64,000 nucleotides of DNA from NCBI GenBank assembly GCA_011800805.1, contig MPNW01000163.1, positions 1 through 64,000 of the forward strand, in the 5' to 3' direction. A program made the position numbers and the translations under genes. Shown here in pieces: positions 1 through 9,479 of the stretch. The stretch's first letter is position 1. The number at the start of each line of letters is the position of its first letter. This stretch comes from Hirudo medicinalis (lineage: Eukaryota; Annelida; Clitellata; Hirudinida; Hirudinidae). Below the pieces are notes generated by a model that was given only the letters and a program-made list of their open reading frames with translations, had not been told where the DNA came from and searched no databases.

Positions 1-45
1 CGTAGGTTATTGGCAATAGCTGCAATCTCTTCTCTCCCACACAAT

Positions 46-90
46 GCAGCACTAATGTTGCTGCATTAGATACAGCAACATTAGTGCTGC
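46..90. repeat. Perfect 18-bp inverted repeat with 9-nt loop
   Basis: The arms at 46-63 and 73-90 are exact reverse complements, separated by nine bases. The hairpin lies just downstream (3') of the minus-strand coding trace at 90-469, so on that strand it could be a transcription terminator stem, but no T-run follows it. It could also be a dispersed palindromic element. Only one copy is in the window. Confidence 0.85.
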
Positions 91-469
91 TATAGATGCA
101 GACTGATATTAAGGTTGGTGGGAGGGGCAAGATATTCTAGTCGATTCACGAGAAGAATACTGAGTTGACTTGATAGTTTGAGCACTTGGGCACGGTCGAC
201 GATAGGCGTCACCTCGGCCCAGCTGCCTTTGTAAGCAAGTTCGATCTCAGCTGCGAAATGCCCAGTTGTGTCTTTCGGTGGCACAAAAGTGTAAATGTTC
301 CGAAATCGTTAATATGGAGCTTGGCAGGAGAAAGTGAGTGGTGCTTAAAGTCCTTGACATAAGCTAAAATAGCATCTGTGGTTGGTACCATTAGCGTCAA
401 GTCAGATTTCCGAAAAGCCGCCGTGCTGAAGTTCAATCTCAAAATGTACGACATCAAAATGTACGACAT
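90..469 (-). pseudogene. Unrecognised gene remnant, minus strand
   Basis: Two overlapping minus-strand frames read like one protein split by a frameshift near 280. The upstream piece contains AYVKDF and INDFGTF. The downstream piece starts VPPKDTTGHFAAEIELAYKG and continues to about position 100. I do not recognise the family. The even composition suggests a soluble protein. The unit ends at the 46-90 hairpin. A 15-bp tandem duplication (441-470) lies at its upstream edge. It could be a chance frame, but the two pieces fit each other better than chance frames in this window usually do. Confidence 0.35.
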
Positions 470-470
470 T
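441..470. repeat. 15-bp tandem duplication
   Basis: Two adjacent 15-base units (441-455 and 456-470), identical except for the last base. It is one of many short direct duplications in this window. Confidence 0.85.
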
Positions 471-619
471 GGAATAGAAGAAGGAGACGCGCGCCCTAAT
501 TATTACTCTTACAGTTTGATGCCTTGTGACTTTAGGTCACACTGCAACGTCGCAGCATAGTAAAAAAGCACTGTATCTGCCAGCCAGCATTGGTGGCTAC
601 GCTAATATTCTGCTCACTA

Positions 620-1134
620 TTGTTAGATGAACGGCGAAGCCTGCGGGTCGAGGACAAAAAAGTCTCTACATACTTATGTAGAAGCAGCGTTCGAGCTTGA
701 TCGAGCCGACGTTGCCAGACGTCGTCCTGTCACGCTTGTTCTCCAGGAACGAGAAGTGGCCTCGCGCTTTGCAGAACGTGTCCGATGCCAAGTTAGTCAG
801 GACTGTCACGTCATAGCCGGGCACAACTAGGTTTTCCATCATTGCGACGTGATCTTAGTAATGATACGGTGCCTCTCGTGCCAGTGCTGCCGGAAGGCCC
901 GAATGCTCTTCTCGTGCTCGCGCTCCTCGGCGCTCAGCAACTAGTCTACTTCTTCCCAGTGGCAGCCAAGGTTCTGCTCCACGTTCCAATTGCTGGTACA
1001 GACGTTGTCGAAGAATAAGCGGCGTTCGACGAGATCGTTGAGGATGCTGCTGAGATGATGCAGCTGAAGGGATATTCGAGTCGTAGTGTGTCAATACTTT
1101 GCTGATGTAGCGTATCTCGCTCATTCCCTAGCAT
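620..1134 (-). pseudogene. Unrecognised degraded gene, minus strand, downstream of mutY
   Basis: Minus-strand translation gives short coherent stretches in two frames, for example one with LLSAEEREHEKSIRAF around 880-950, interrupted by stops and frame changes. It sits directly downstream of the dead mutY in the same orientation. In rhizobia a hydrolase or a methyltransferase is often found here, but I cannot match these stretches to either, so no function is assigned. Confidence 0.3.
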
Positions 1135-1189
1135 CTTCGTTTCGTGACGTCCAATATTATGGCAGCTTCAATGCCCTTAATTTATGATG

Positions 1190-2264
1190 TTTGATAAGAC
1201 TTCGCTGTTGAGCTTATTCATTGCCGACTAGAAGTGACTATCGAGCTCAATGCGTTGGAGAAAGTCAGACAGAAAGACGTCGGGATCGAGTGCAAAATTA
1301 GTGAAGACATGGTAGATGCTGTCCGAGCGCTGCCAATAGGTACGGTGAGGCGCACTGTCAGCGCCTGCGTTCGTCTATTCGAGCCATCCAGATAGTCTCG
1401 TTGGTGCTACGATCATGCCACATCGAGCAGGCTATTGTCTGGACGCTTGCGCAGCGGCAAGTCACGTCAGATGTGACGGTGACGACAGCTCTCGCCCCCC
1501 CCCCAGCCGCCCTAGCTTCTTGTTTTTGGGAATCTTGACCTGATAGAACTTTTGGTCGTTGTTGGTGATGGCAGAGCAGTCTTTATGCAACGGGCAGAGC
1601 ATACATTGCGGCCAACGCGGCGTGTAGATAGTGGCTCCAATGTCCACCATTGCCTGGGCGAAATCGCGAGATAGAAGGCTGCGAGCATGCACTAGACATG
1701 AGCGCAGATTTCTTCTGTCCTCACCTCGAACGGGGGGGCTTGGCGATAGAAAACAGCCACGTTACGTCGCGTTCAACATTGTTGTCGACCACAGCCATCG
1801 GACAGTTGTGGGCGATTGAGATGATAGTGGCTGCAGAGTAGAGGGCCAACGTCAAGTAGTTCGCACAAGCCGACCTCGGTGTCGGGAAAGCAATTACCAG
1901 GACCCTCAAGCTACCGTTTCGGTACAGGTCTTGAAGTTGCTAGCGCGAAAATAGTACCTAAGACCCGGCTTGTGCCTTCATGACGTCTTCCGCTTCAGCG
2001 GTGATGGGCGAGTCGACGTTAGGTCATTTCTTCAGGAAAGCACGGAGTAGTATTTGATCGCCTCAACCGTCGTCTACCAAATATGATTGCCGACATCTAA
2101 ACGCGGTATAGATCTGGTCTCAGGCTTTTGGTAAGACTAGCCAGTGGCATCCGCCACGGTCACGGTAATGCGCGATGATTGGCATCGTACCAGGCGAACC
2201 GGTCGGCAACGATTCCGCTGTCCATCTCATCGGCATGCTTGCGGGTCAGTGCTGAAGATGTCAT
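1190..2264 (-). pseudogene. mutY: mutY adenine DNA glycosylase, decayed
   Basis: MutY removes adenine mispaired with 8-oxoguanine and so prevents G:C to T:A mutations. The N-terminus, near 2160-2264, reads RFAWYDANHRALPW, the expected start. Around 1730-1900 the helix-hairpin-helix and catalytic segment survives as SAATIISIAHNCPMAVVDNN followed by VER, with stops and frameshifts on both sides. At 1567-1692 the iron-sulfur segment ends CMLCPLHKDC, but the first of the four cysteine ligands is tyrosine (IYTPR instead of ICTPR). The C-terminal 8-oxoG-recognition domain persists near 1290 as YHVFTNFALD. A run of ten C at 1495-1504 shifts the frame. Gene order mutY / DUF721 / dsbA-like / smc is typical of Hyphomicrobiales. 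Confidence 0.85.
1495..1504. repeat. C10 homopolymer inside dead mutY
   Basis: Ten consecutive C on the plus strand, inside the mutY remnant. It reads as a glycine-like run on the coding strand and lies where the C-terminal domain linker should be. Confidence 0.9.
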
Positions 2265-2321
2265 TGTTGATCACAACTGCTCTCAGCGTTATATGTTGAT
2301 CAGTCATCTCTGGAGCACTAT

Positions 2322-2819
2322 ATGGCAAGTATGGGGTGGTCAGGCAATTCTGTCCCGATCAGCGATCTTGCAAGCGCTATCCTCGACCCTGTGCTGCGCA
2401 AGCGCACTGGCATATCGGTGGGACTTATTCAGTCATGGGAGGATATCGTTGGGTTGCGGCTGGCACTAGCCTCGTGCCCGGAAAGGATTCGATGGCCGCG
2501 CCGTTTGCGTGAGGACGATCCGTTCGAACCAGCGGTTCTGGTCGTAGCCTGCTCTGGGCCGGCGGCGCTGCACTTGCAGCACGAGACAGGTGAGATTATC
2601 AGCCGGGTTAATTCTTTCCTTGGTTTTAACGCAATTGGCCGCATACGTATCATCCAGAAGCCGATCACACGCCATGAAGGTTCGATGCGAACGCGTCTGC
2701 GCAAGCTGACCGAAGTGGAGCGGAGTAAGATTATCGAAACTGTCAGCTTAATCGAGAATGAGGGCCTAAGGGAATCATTTGAGAAACTAGGTGCGACAAT
2801 ATTGGGCTCCCGCAAGTAG
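2322..2819 (+). CDS. DUF721 (DciA-like) protein, intact
   Basis: An uninterrupted 165-residue frame. Residues 10-60 (ISDLASAILDPVLRKRTGIS, then LIQSWEDIVG and PERIRWPRR) are the DUF721 signature, followed by an LVVACSGPAALHLQHE segment and a helical C-terminus (KLTEVERSKIIETVSLI). The DUF721 family includes DciA, the loader or partner of the replicative helicase DnaB in most bacteria without DnaC, so a role at replication forks is likely but inferred. The ATG at 2322 has a GGAG eight bases upstream; a second ATG lies at 2331. The stop is TAG. The divergent neighbour is dead mutY; dsbA-like follows 146 bp downstream. It is one of the few genes under visible selection here. Confidence 0.9.
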   Translation: MASMGWSGNSVPISDLASAILDPVLRKRTGISVGLIQSWEDIVGLRLALASCPERIRWPRRLREDDPFEPAVLVVACSGPAALHLQHETGEIISRVNSFLGFNAIGRIRIIQKPITRHEGSMRTRLRKLTEVERSKIIETVSLIENEGLRESFEKLGATILGSRK

Positions 2820-2965
2820 GAATGCCAGTAATATCGCGCTTTTGTGATTGAAGGTACGAAAATTAGTTGTTAGTCTGGGGGGGGCAGATATGCCTTAAAT
2901 CTGCACTAACTCTCGCCTTTATATAAATAAGTCTTTGCAAGATCCAACATCATCAGGTGATTCGT
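2820..2965 (+). promoter_or_regulatory. DUF721-dsbA intergenic region with G8 run
   Basis: AT-rich spacer between two intact genes. It carries a G8 run (2877-2884), and just after it a short imperfect hairpin (CAGAT ... ATCTG, about 2885-2903). It ends in AGGTGA five bases before the dsbA-like ATG. A promoter is plausible here but no convincing -35/-10 pair is visible. Confidence 0.4.
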
Positions 2966-3706
2966 ATGTTCCGTTCTATTTCCTATAGGACAGCACTGAC
3001 TGGCTTTACCGCCGCTGCGGCTGCTGCACTGCTTGTCGCATGCAGCGACTCCGATGAGGAAACTAAGGCAGCAGCGCTCAGGACTGCCGAACCAGCGATG
3101 CCTGCGACCACTGCCACTCCGGCGACGTCCGTCCAAGCTGCGAGAGCCCCCGAGGCGCAGGGCACGGTCGACATGTCCAAACTACTCGAAGCCGGTAGTC
3201 TGCCCGACATGGTGCTCGGTAAGGCTGATGTGCCGGTGACCATCGTCGAATACACTTCGATGACCTGTCTGCACTGCGCGCAGTTTTACGAGACGACTCT
3301 GCCAGCACTGCAGACAAAATACATCAACATCGGCAAAGCCCGCCTAATCCATCGTGAGTTCCCCTTCGATCCTCTGTCTGAAGCTGGCTTCATGCTGGCG
3401 CGCTGCTCAAAGGACAATTATTTTCCAATGGTCGACGTACTGTTCAAACAACAGGGCAGCTTGGCTGCATCGCAAAACCCAAAGGACGAGCTACTGCAGA
3501 TCTCTAAGCTCGCCGGCTTTACACAGGAGTCGTTCGAGGCATGCTTGACGAACCAGAAACTTCTGGACGATATCAGGGCTGTGCGTACCCGTGGCGAGAA
3601 AGATTTCAAGATCGACTCCACTCCGACTTTTTTCATTAATGGGAAAGTCTACAAAGGGGCTATGACGATCGACGAAATATCGGCGGTTATCGACGGCATG
3701 TTATGA
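2966..3706 (+). CDS. DsbA/DsbG-like thiol-disulfide oxidoreductase lipoprotein, intact
   Basis: The 246-residue product begins with a signal sequence and a lipobox, LLVAC, with the acylated cysteine at residue 26. A low-complexity Ala/Thr/Pro linker follows to about residue 65. The thioredoxin-fold DsbA domain has the active site CLHC (residues 101-104) after EYTSMT, HREFPFDPLSE, and the cis-proline loop DSTPTFFINGK near the C-terminus. It should form or isomerise disulfides in periplasmic proteins. The start was chosen at ATG 2966 because AGGTGA lies five bases upstream; an in-frame GTG at 2957 would add three residues. In rhizobia this gene sits between DUF721 and smc, exactly as here. No internal lesions. 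The stop is TGA. Confidence 0.93.
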   Translation: MFRSISYRTALTGFTAAAAAALLVACSDSDEETKAAALRTAEPAMPATTATPATSVQAARAPEAQGTVDMSKLLEAGSLPDMVLGKADVPVTIVEYTSMTCLHCAQFYETTLPALQTKYINIGKARLIHREFPFDPLSEAGFMLARCSKDNYFPMVDVLFKQQGSLAASQNPKDELLQISKLAGFTQESFEACLTNQKLLDDIRAVRTRGEKDFKIDSTPTFFINGKVYKGAMTIDEISAVIDGML

Positions 3707-4295
3707 TAAGTTCGCAGCACCAAACCAAAGCGGATAAGCTTCGACACTCCCTTTGTATGTGAATTGGCGCGGATGAAATTTCCGCGCCCTCGACTTCTCG
3801 GTTTCAAGTCTTTATCGTCGAGCCGGGCGAGTTCGTTCTCGAACGAGGCCTGACGGGCATCGTCAGGCCAAATGGTTGTGGAAAGTCTAATCTGGTCGAA
3901 GCGTTGCATTGGGTGATGAGTGAAAGCTCGTATAAAAAACATGTGCACTTCGGGTATGGTTGACGTTATCTTCCCTGTTTCTAGCACAAGTCCGGAGTGT
4001 AATACCGCTGAAGTTACGCTTTTCCTCGATAACACGAACCGCACTGCGCCTGCATTCTTCAATGATGCCGACGGGATCCAGTATCGCGCTGCATCGAGCG
4101 CAAGACTGGATCCGTCTACCGTATAAATAGCAAAGAAGAGCGCACCAAGGACGTGCAGCTCTTGTTTGCTGACCGGTCGACCGGAGTACGATCGCCGTCG
4201 ATGGTGGAGCATGGTCATATCGGCGAGCTGATTCAGGCCAAGCAGCAGGCGTGCCGGGCTCTGCTCGAAGAAGCAGCTGAAATTTCCGGCCTGCA

Positions 4296-4305
4296 CCCCC
4301 CCCCC
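4296..4305. repeat. C10 homopolymer inside dead smc
   Basis: Ten C where alphaproteobacterial SMC has codons for Ser-Arg-Arg after GISGLH; the frame downstream is shifted. This is good evidence for tract expansion by slippage. Confidence 0.9.
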
Positions 4306-6143
4306 GCTGCCACGAGGCTAAGCTGTGCTGGCTTGCCGCCGAACAGAACCTAGAACTCTTCGATGACGTTGTCGGTAAGCTGAAAGGTCAGATCGATAAC
4401 CTGAAGCGTTAGGCACGTTAGCCTCACGCTTCAGAAACCTGTCGGCAGACATCCGTAAGTCGAAAGTGACCATGCTGCACTTACACTAGATGCTGGCCAA
4501 GGCAAAGGAAAGAGAAGCACAGTCGGCGCTAGCTATCACAACGTCGCTTGTTGTCGAGCTGGCTGCTACGCAGATATCAGTGGCCAAGGACTAAGTCGTT
4601 GGTGCCCACAAGCTATCGAAGATGCGTGAGGCCGGCGCTTCGGCTGCGGCGACCTTGTCGCGCCTGTTCATCGCTCGCTCACAGCTTGAAGAAGAAGCCA
4701 GGCGCATCAATTCGTGCTAGAACGAACTCGAACGACGCCTGCAATAGCTAGACGCTGACATTATCCGCGAACAACACATTACTCGCGAACAACAGATGAT
4801 CGACGACAACGCCGCGATCCTATCACGACTTGATGCTGAGGCGCAGTCGCGACGCGACGAGAATTGTGGTGAAACCAATAGCGAAGCGGTGATCCGCGCT
4901 GCTCTCGACAACATGATGGCTATCCTGTCAAAGACGGAAGTCGAGCTTGGCTGCGCGATCGCCGAACGAGCCGATGCTGTGGCGGAACGGGTCTAGACTT
5001 AGCGTTTGATACGCGATGCTGACACGTGCACCGCGATCGTTTTGCCTGCTAGCTTGCGAGCTTGACCGCGAGGCTGGCGGAATCGCCGTCCACATAGGCT
5101 CGCCGTCCGACCCGACTAAAAAAACGCATGCTAGCCGAAGCCGCGCAGGACGTGCTAGAAGAAGCAGAGTATGCGGCGACTAGGACAGAGCAGGCTATTG
5201 CCGAGGCACGGCAGGCTAAAGCTGTCTAGCGCCAGTCGTTGCAGGAGGCCAAAGCTGAGCTCACCTGCATCGAGACCGAGACACGGACGCTAGTCGGAAT
5301 CATTGCAGCTGTTTCCGGAGATATCTGTCCGGCAGTGCTGGAACAGATCGGTGTCAACCGCAGCTTCGAGACGGCGCTGAGAGCTGCCATCGGCGATAAC
5401 CTCGAGGCAATGCTCGACAGTGCGACACCCGTTCATTGGAGCGGTGCTCAACCTGTGTTGCAAACCCAACACTACCTGCCTGGCGCGCGTAGTCTTGCCG
5501 AACTGGTTCGCGCGCTACACCAGCTTGCTCGCCGTTTGATGCAGAGATCAGTGTCATCGATGCTGCCGACGGGCCGTTGCTGCAGCTATTACTCGCACTG
5601 GGACAGCGCATCGTCAGCAGGGAAAGAGCCTTGTGGCGTTAGGATAGCCTGACAGCAAGCGCCGATGCGCTGACCGCGGCTGTATAACGCCTTGCCCAAA
5701 AGAACCATCTAGCCGAACTCGAACCAGGCAATCGATGCTATACTTGTAGTCCGTGCTACTGAGGAAGCGTTGTTACGCACAGAGGACGCAGTGTGCTAGA
5801 ATACCGAGGCGAAGCGTCTGGCCCACCAGGAGTCGTGCGATGCCCAGTATTGAGTGAGCTCAGCACGTGATGCACTGGCGCGAGCCGAGATGGCTGTGGA
5901 AGAACTGAGCAGTCGGCGCGCCGCGCTTTATGAAGCGCACACACAGATTATCTACTTCCACGATGAAACGCATTTGGTCTACGTCGAGGCTAAGGATATG
6001 CTAGATACGACTACCGATCTTGACAACCTGCAGGAGCGGGTGGATCAATTGTCGGCAGCGGTATCCTGCGATCGTTAGGCGCCTGCCGATGCGCGCGCCA
6101 TCCATGAAGACCTGAACAAGGAAGCAGAAACGTACTTACATCG

Positions 6144-6164
6144 CCTATCGCCTATCGTCTATCG
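6144..6164. repeat. 7-bp unit repeated three times in dead smc
   Basis: CCTATCG is repeated at 6144-6150 and 6151-6157, with a one-base variant at 6158-6164, within the coiled-coil part of smc. Confidence 0.8.
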
Positions 6165-7065
6165 CCGCCGAGCGCCAGAGATAGATCGTGCACACTGAAA
6201 ATACCGCCGAGCAGATCGAGGCGTTGATCGAGCGCCTCAAGGAAGCTACAGCCGAGCGCGAGATACGAGATACTGGTTAAGCCACCCCAAAAAACTCGAC
6301 ATGCGTTGCCGTATACTGATATATTCGTTCAACCAGGCAGAAGTGCAGCGTAAGGAATTGTCTGACCGCCTACAGGAAGCCGAGGCCAAGCTGGTCGTAC
6401 TCGACAAGGTCGCGAGAGAGACTGCCGCCATTCATGGGCTATCCGAGGCACGCGAGGCTAGGGTTCGTGCTGAAGAGCATCTGAAGGCCACCGACGAGAG
6501 GCACTGCGAGATCGAGGCGCGTATACATAAAACGCTGACACCGCTTCGCATCTAGTGATACGCTAGACCAGCCTAGAGATCGACAGCGAAATGCCCAATT
6601 CTGTCGAGGTTGAGCGCACGTTGGAACATCTCAAAATCGAGCGCGAGTGCCTCAGCGCGATCAATCTTAGCGTCGAGGAAGAACAGAAGGAGTTGTCGGA
6701 GCGCCTGTTAGCCACATCGATCTAGTCAACGACCATTGCAAGCATCTGTTTACTCATCTGTTCGGCGGTGGCATAGTCGAGATACAACTAATCGAGTCAG
6801 ACGATCCGCTTGAGGATAGGTTCGAAATACTGACGTGTCCGCCAGGCAAGAAGCCGCAGACTATAGCGCTATTTTCTAGCGGCGAACAGGCACTTACGAC
6901 GATAGCGTTGATATTGCCATGTCCTTGACTAATCCGGCACTGATCTGCGTGCTTAGACGAAGTCGACGCGTCGCTCGACGACCACAATATCGAGCTCTTC
7001 TGTAATCTGATGGACGAGATGGTTGCGTCTACGGAAGCATGCTTCGTCGTCATCACCTCGTCGAA

Positions 7066-9400
7066 CTTTCTGTCTGCCTTCCCCGGTCAGACTACAAACA
7101 AGTATGTCGCCTACTCGAAACGATGAAGTCGACGCTACAGACGCCTGAGTTCTTTGTTGAACTACCGCTCAAGTCCGAGAACGGCAACGTCGTGCGCCTG
7201 TGTGACGTGACCAATGTTGCGCTCGGTGTCGAGAGCACCGACACGGTCGTTAACTTCAACGACGAGCTTAGTACCTTCATCGGCATCTTTTCGGCGCCGT
7301 CGGCCAATCTGCTCAATATGGCGGACCGCCGTTATCAAGTAATTTCCCAACATATCGTCCAGTATATCATCAAGCATGACACCATCACCACGGTCTATGA
7401 CTTAACCGAGATAATCAGCGCTTACTCGACGAGGTATTCAAGATCATCGCTAAAGCTATCACATCGTTATTATACTATGCATGAGCTCTTTACGCTCGGT
7501 GCTGATGCCTGTCATGACCATTCAGTCGTCGCTGATCGGCTGCCACATGGAGGAAGGCATGTCGCCGACGCGGGTAGCCTTCAAGGGAATTCGCACAATC
7601 TGCGGCTAGGTGGTGGTGATGACTGTAATCTTGACCGCTGTGTTATCGGCACTCGCCTCCATCGGCAAACATGAACAACTCGCTGTTCTGCGAGTGCGTG
7701 GTGACGCTTGCTAATGCGATAATCATGTAGGGCTTCATCATTGTGACGATCACGTCGATGATGTAGACGTGAATCCTGAAGTCTGACAGCCACAGCCACT
7801 TCACCATTTTGTAGACCGCACCTTCGAGCGTGTCGCCAATCGTTAAAAGCTAACTGGTGTCGGACTTGCTTAATTATCACCTGGTAACACTTGCTTGTCG
7901 TCATAGCGCTGGTTTCTGTGACTGGATTCATGTTCTCAAGACGTCGAGAGAATTGGCTCATGAAGAGGATTTCGGTACACTATTCTTAACTAGTGACGGC
8001 GCCGCGCTATGCGACAACCGAGTACGCTAACCAGATCAGCGATCTGACAAAGATCTGTCCTAGCTGAAGACAAACTTCTCGATCGTTGACAGAGTCTAGC
8101 AGACCAACTCGGGTTTCTCGGTCTAGGCACTGAAGGACTGTACCGACCGTGAGAGTTCACAGAAGGAGACCAAGTTCAATATTCATGTCAGGCTTTCTAA
8201 GATTAGCTGTGTTGAGGCACTCGTCTTAGTACCGCCGTTTCTGCCAGGCGCCGGTGGCGAGCTGCTGATCTTGCTGATCATATGATCGATCGACAATACG
8301 AAAGACCCACGAGGTAGCCTAGACTATTAAGAAAAAGGCGCAAGCCTCCGATCGTTTCATTGGTGTGCATAACTAAGCGGTCCTTGCAACGCGCGGCAGA
8401 TTACCATTACTACCGACAATGATTAGGCAGCAGCTATGAACTTGTCGGTGTGCGAAATCGGCACGACGCTCAGCCTGCTCGTCATTGGTAGCTCGGTTAT
8501 AGAATTCGACAGGGACCCAACAACTGCGACATGCATTATGCAGATGCTCGAACAGTACCGCGACAACTCGAAGAAGCTTGGCTAATTCTTCTTAACGCAG
8601 CATCAACGGCTAGATGATGTCACTGTCGGCAGTGGTATCAATTAACACAAACGCATCGCCCGCGTCGATCGACCAGTTCAACCAGTTGCACTCGGCGACG
8701 ATCTCGGCGTTGCTAGTACCTGGTGTTGACACTGGCAGTAGTCCGAAGACGATTGATGATATCACTGGGCTGCTGCTGCCAGCTAGTGTCTTCTCTTCAT
8801 AGGATTATTTCTGTTAGTCGCAGTCTCTAAAGAGAACAGTCCACACGATCCTGATTATCTTCGCTCTCACCATCATTGTTGTCTATCTGGTTCTGACGAC
8901 ACGATGATAGATCTTTTACGATCAGTTTATCGTCATGCTGTCGATGCAGCTATCGATCTTAGGCGCCAGCGTTCTACTGCACTTCGAGCTGAGTATGCTA
9001 AACATCTACACCCCGGTGATTTTGATCACGATGGTAGGCCGAATCACCCAGCGCGAAATCTGGCTGGTCTAAGTCGTCGACCAGTAGCGTGAGGAGCATG
9101 GAATGATCGCACGCGAGGCGATCGTCGTCTCGACTAAGGTCAGCTTGCGTACGATTATGATGATCACTGTTGCCATGACGCTTAGCTTCGTGTCACTGAG
9201 TTCTGAACTCGGGTGCTGGTGAAGCCGCCAGCTACTCGATGGACTTGGGTCACCTTCTTCTAAATAATCGTCGGTACGATCTTCACGCTGTTAGTGTGTA
9301 GATGTTCTATACTTGCATCGCCTACAAGGAGCTTAAGGCCTATCTCGAGAAGCTTGACGTGCAGCAAATGGCGCAGCCAGCTACCATTGGGCTGGGCAGT
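7066..9400 (+). pseudogene. RND efflux permease (HAE1/AcrB family), decayed, lacks N-terminus
   Basis: AcrB-family permeases export drugs and metabolites using proton force. The remnant starts inside the porter domain (STLQTPEFF, then NGNVVRLCDVTNVALGVEST and TVVNFN). It continues with ITTVYDLTE and a residual HMEEGMSPTRVAFKGI segment (the loop after TM4). Beyond it lie the second porter half (GGMMSLSAV-like at 8614, FNQLHSATISALLVPGV), the membrane segment ILIIFALTIIVVYLVLTT, and the C-terminus FYTCIAYKELKAYLEK near 9345. The first roughly 280 residues are missing: it begins directly where smc ends, pointing to a deletion that joined the two. Many stops and frame changes. It faces a second dead RND gene. 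Confidence 0.85.
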
Positions 9401-9479
9401 CATAGAAATGAGAAAGGCTGCTTAGCAAGCTTGAGCCTTGCTGTTTGTCTTTTCGCTCGTGATGTCGGACTTGATGGCC

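Larger units (their letters stand above)
3773..7065 (+). pseudogene. smc: smc chromosome-segregation ATPase, decayed and 3'-truncated
   Basis: SMC forms the condensin that compacts and segregates the chromosome. From ATG 3773 the N-terminus reads [13 protein letters not shown]; the Walker A segment GPNGCGKSN is recoverable only in another frame. TAEVTLFLDNTNRTAP and LIQAKQQA follow. The coiled-coil region (4500-6700) remains as fragments such as QMIDDNAAILSRLDAEAQSR and EEEQKELSERL, cut by many stops, mostly TAG. Near the end LDEVDASLDDHNIELFCNLM and DEMVASTEACFVVIT show the Walker B/D-loop domain. After about 7065 the similarity stops and RND permease sequence begins. A C10 run (4296-4305) replaces the expected LHSRRHEA codons and shifts the frame. 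Confidence 0.93.

Noticed and set aside
3649..4296. 215-codon open frame on the minus strand
   Set aside because: It is antisense to the smc start and the dsbA-like end and has no family features; the plus strand explains the sequence.
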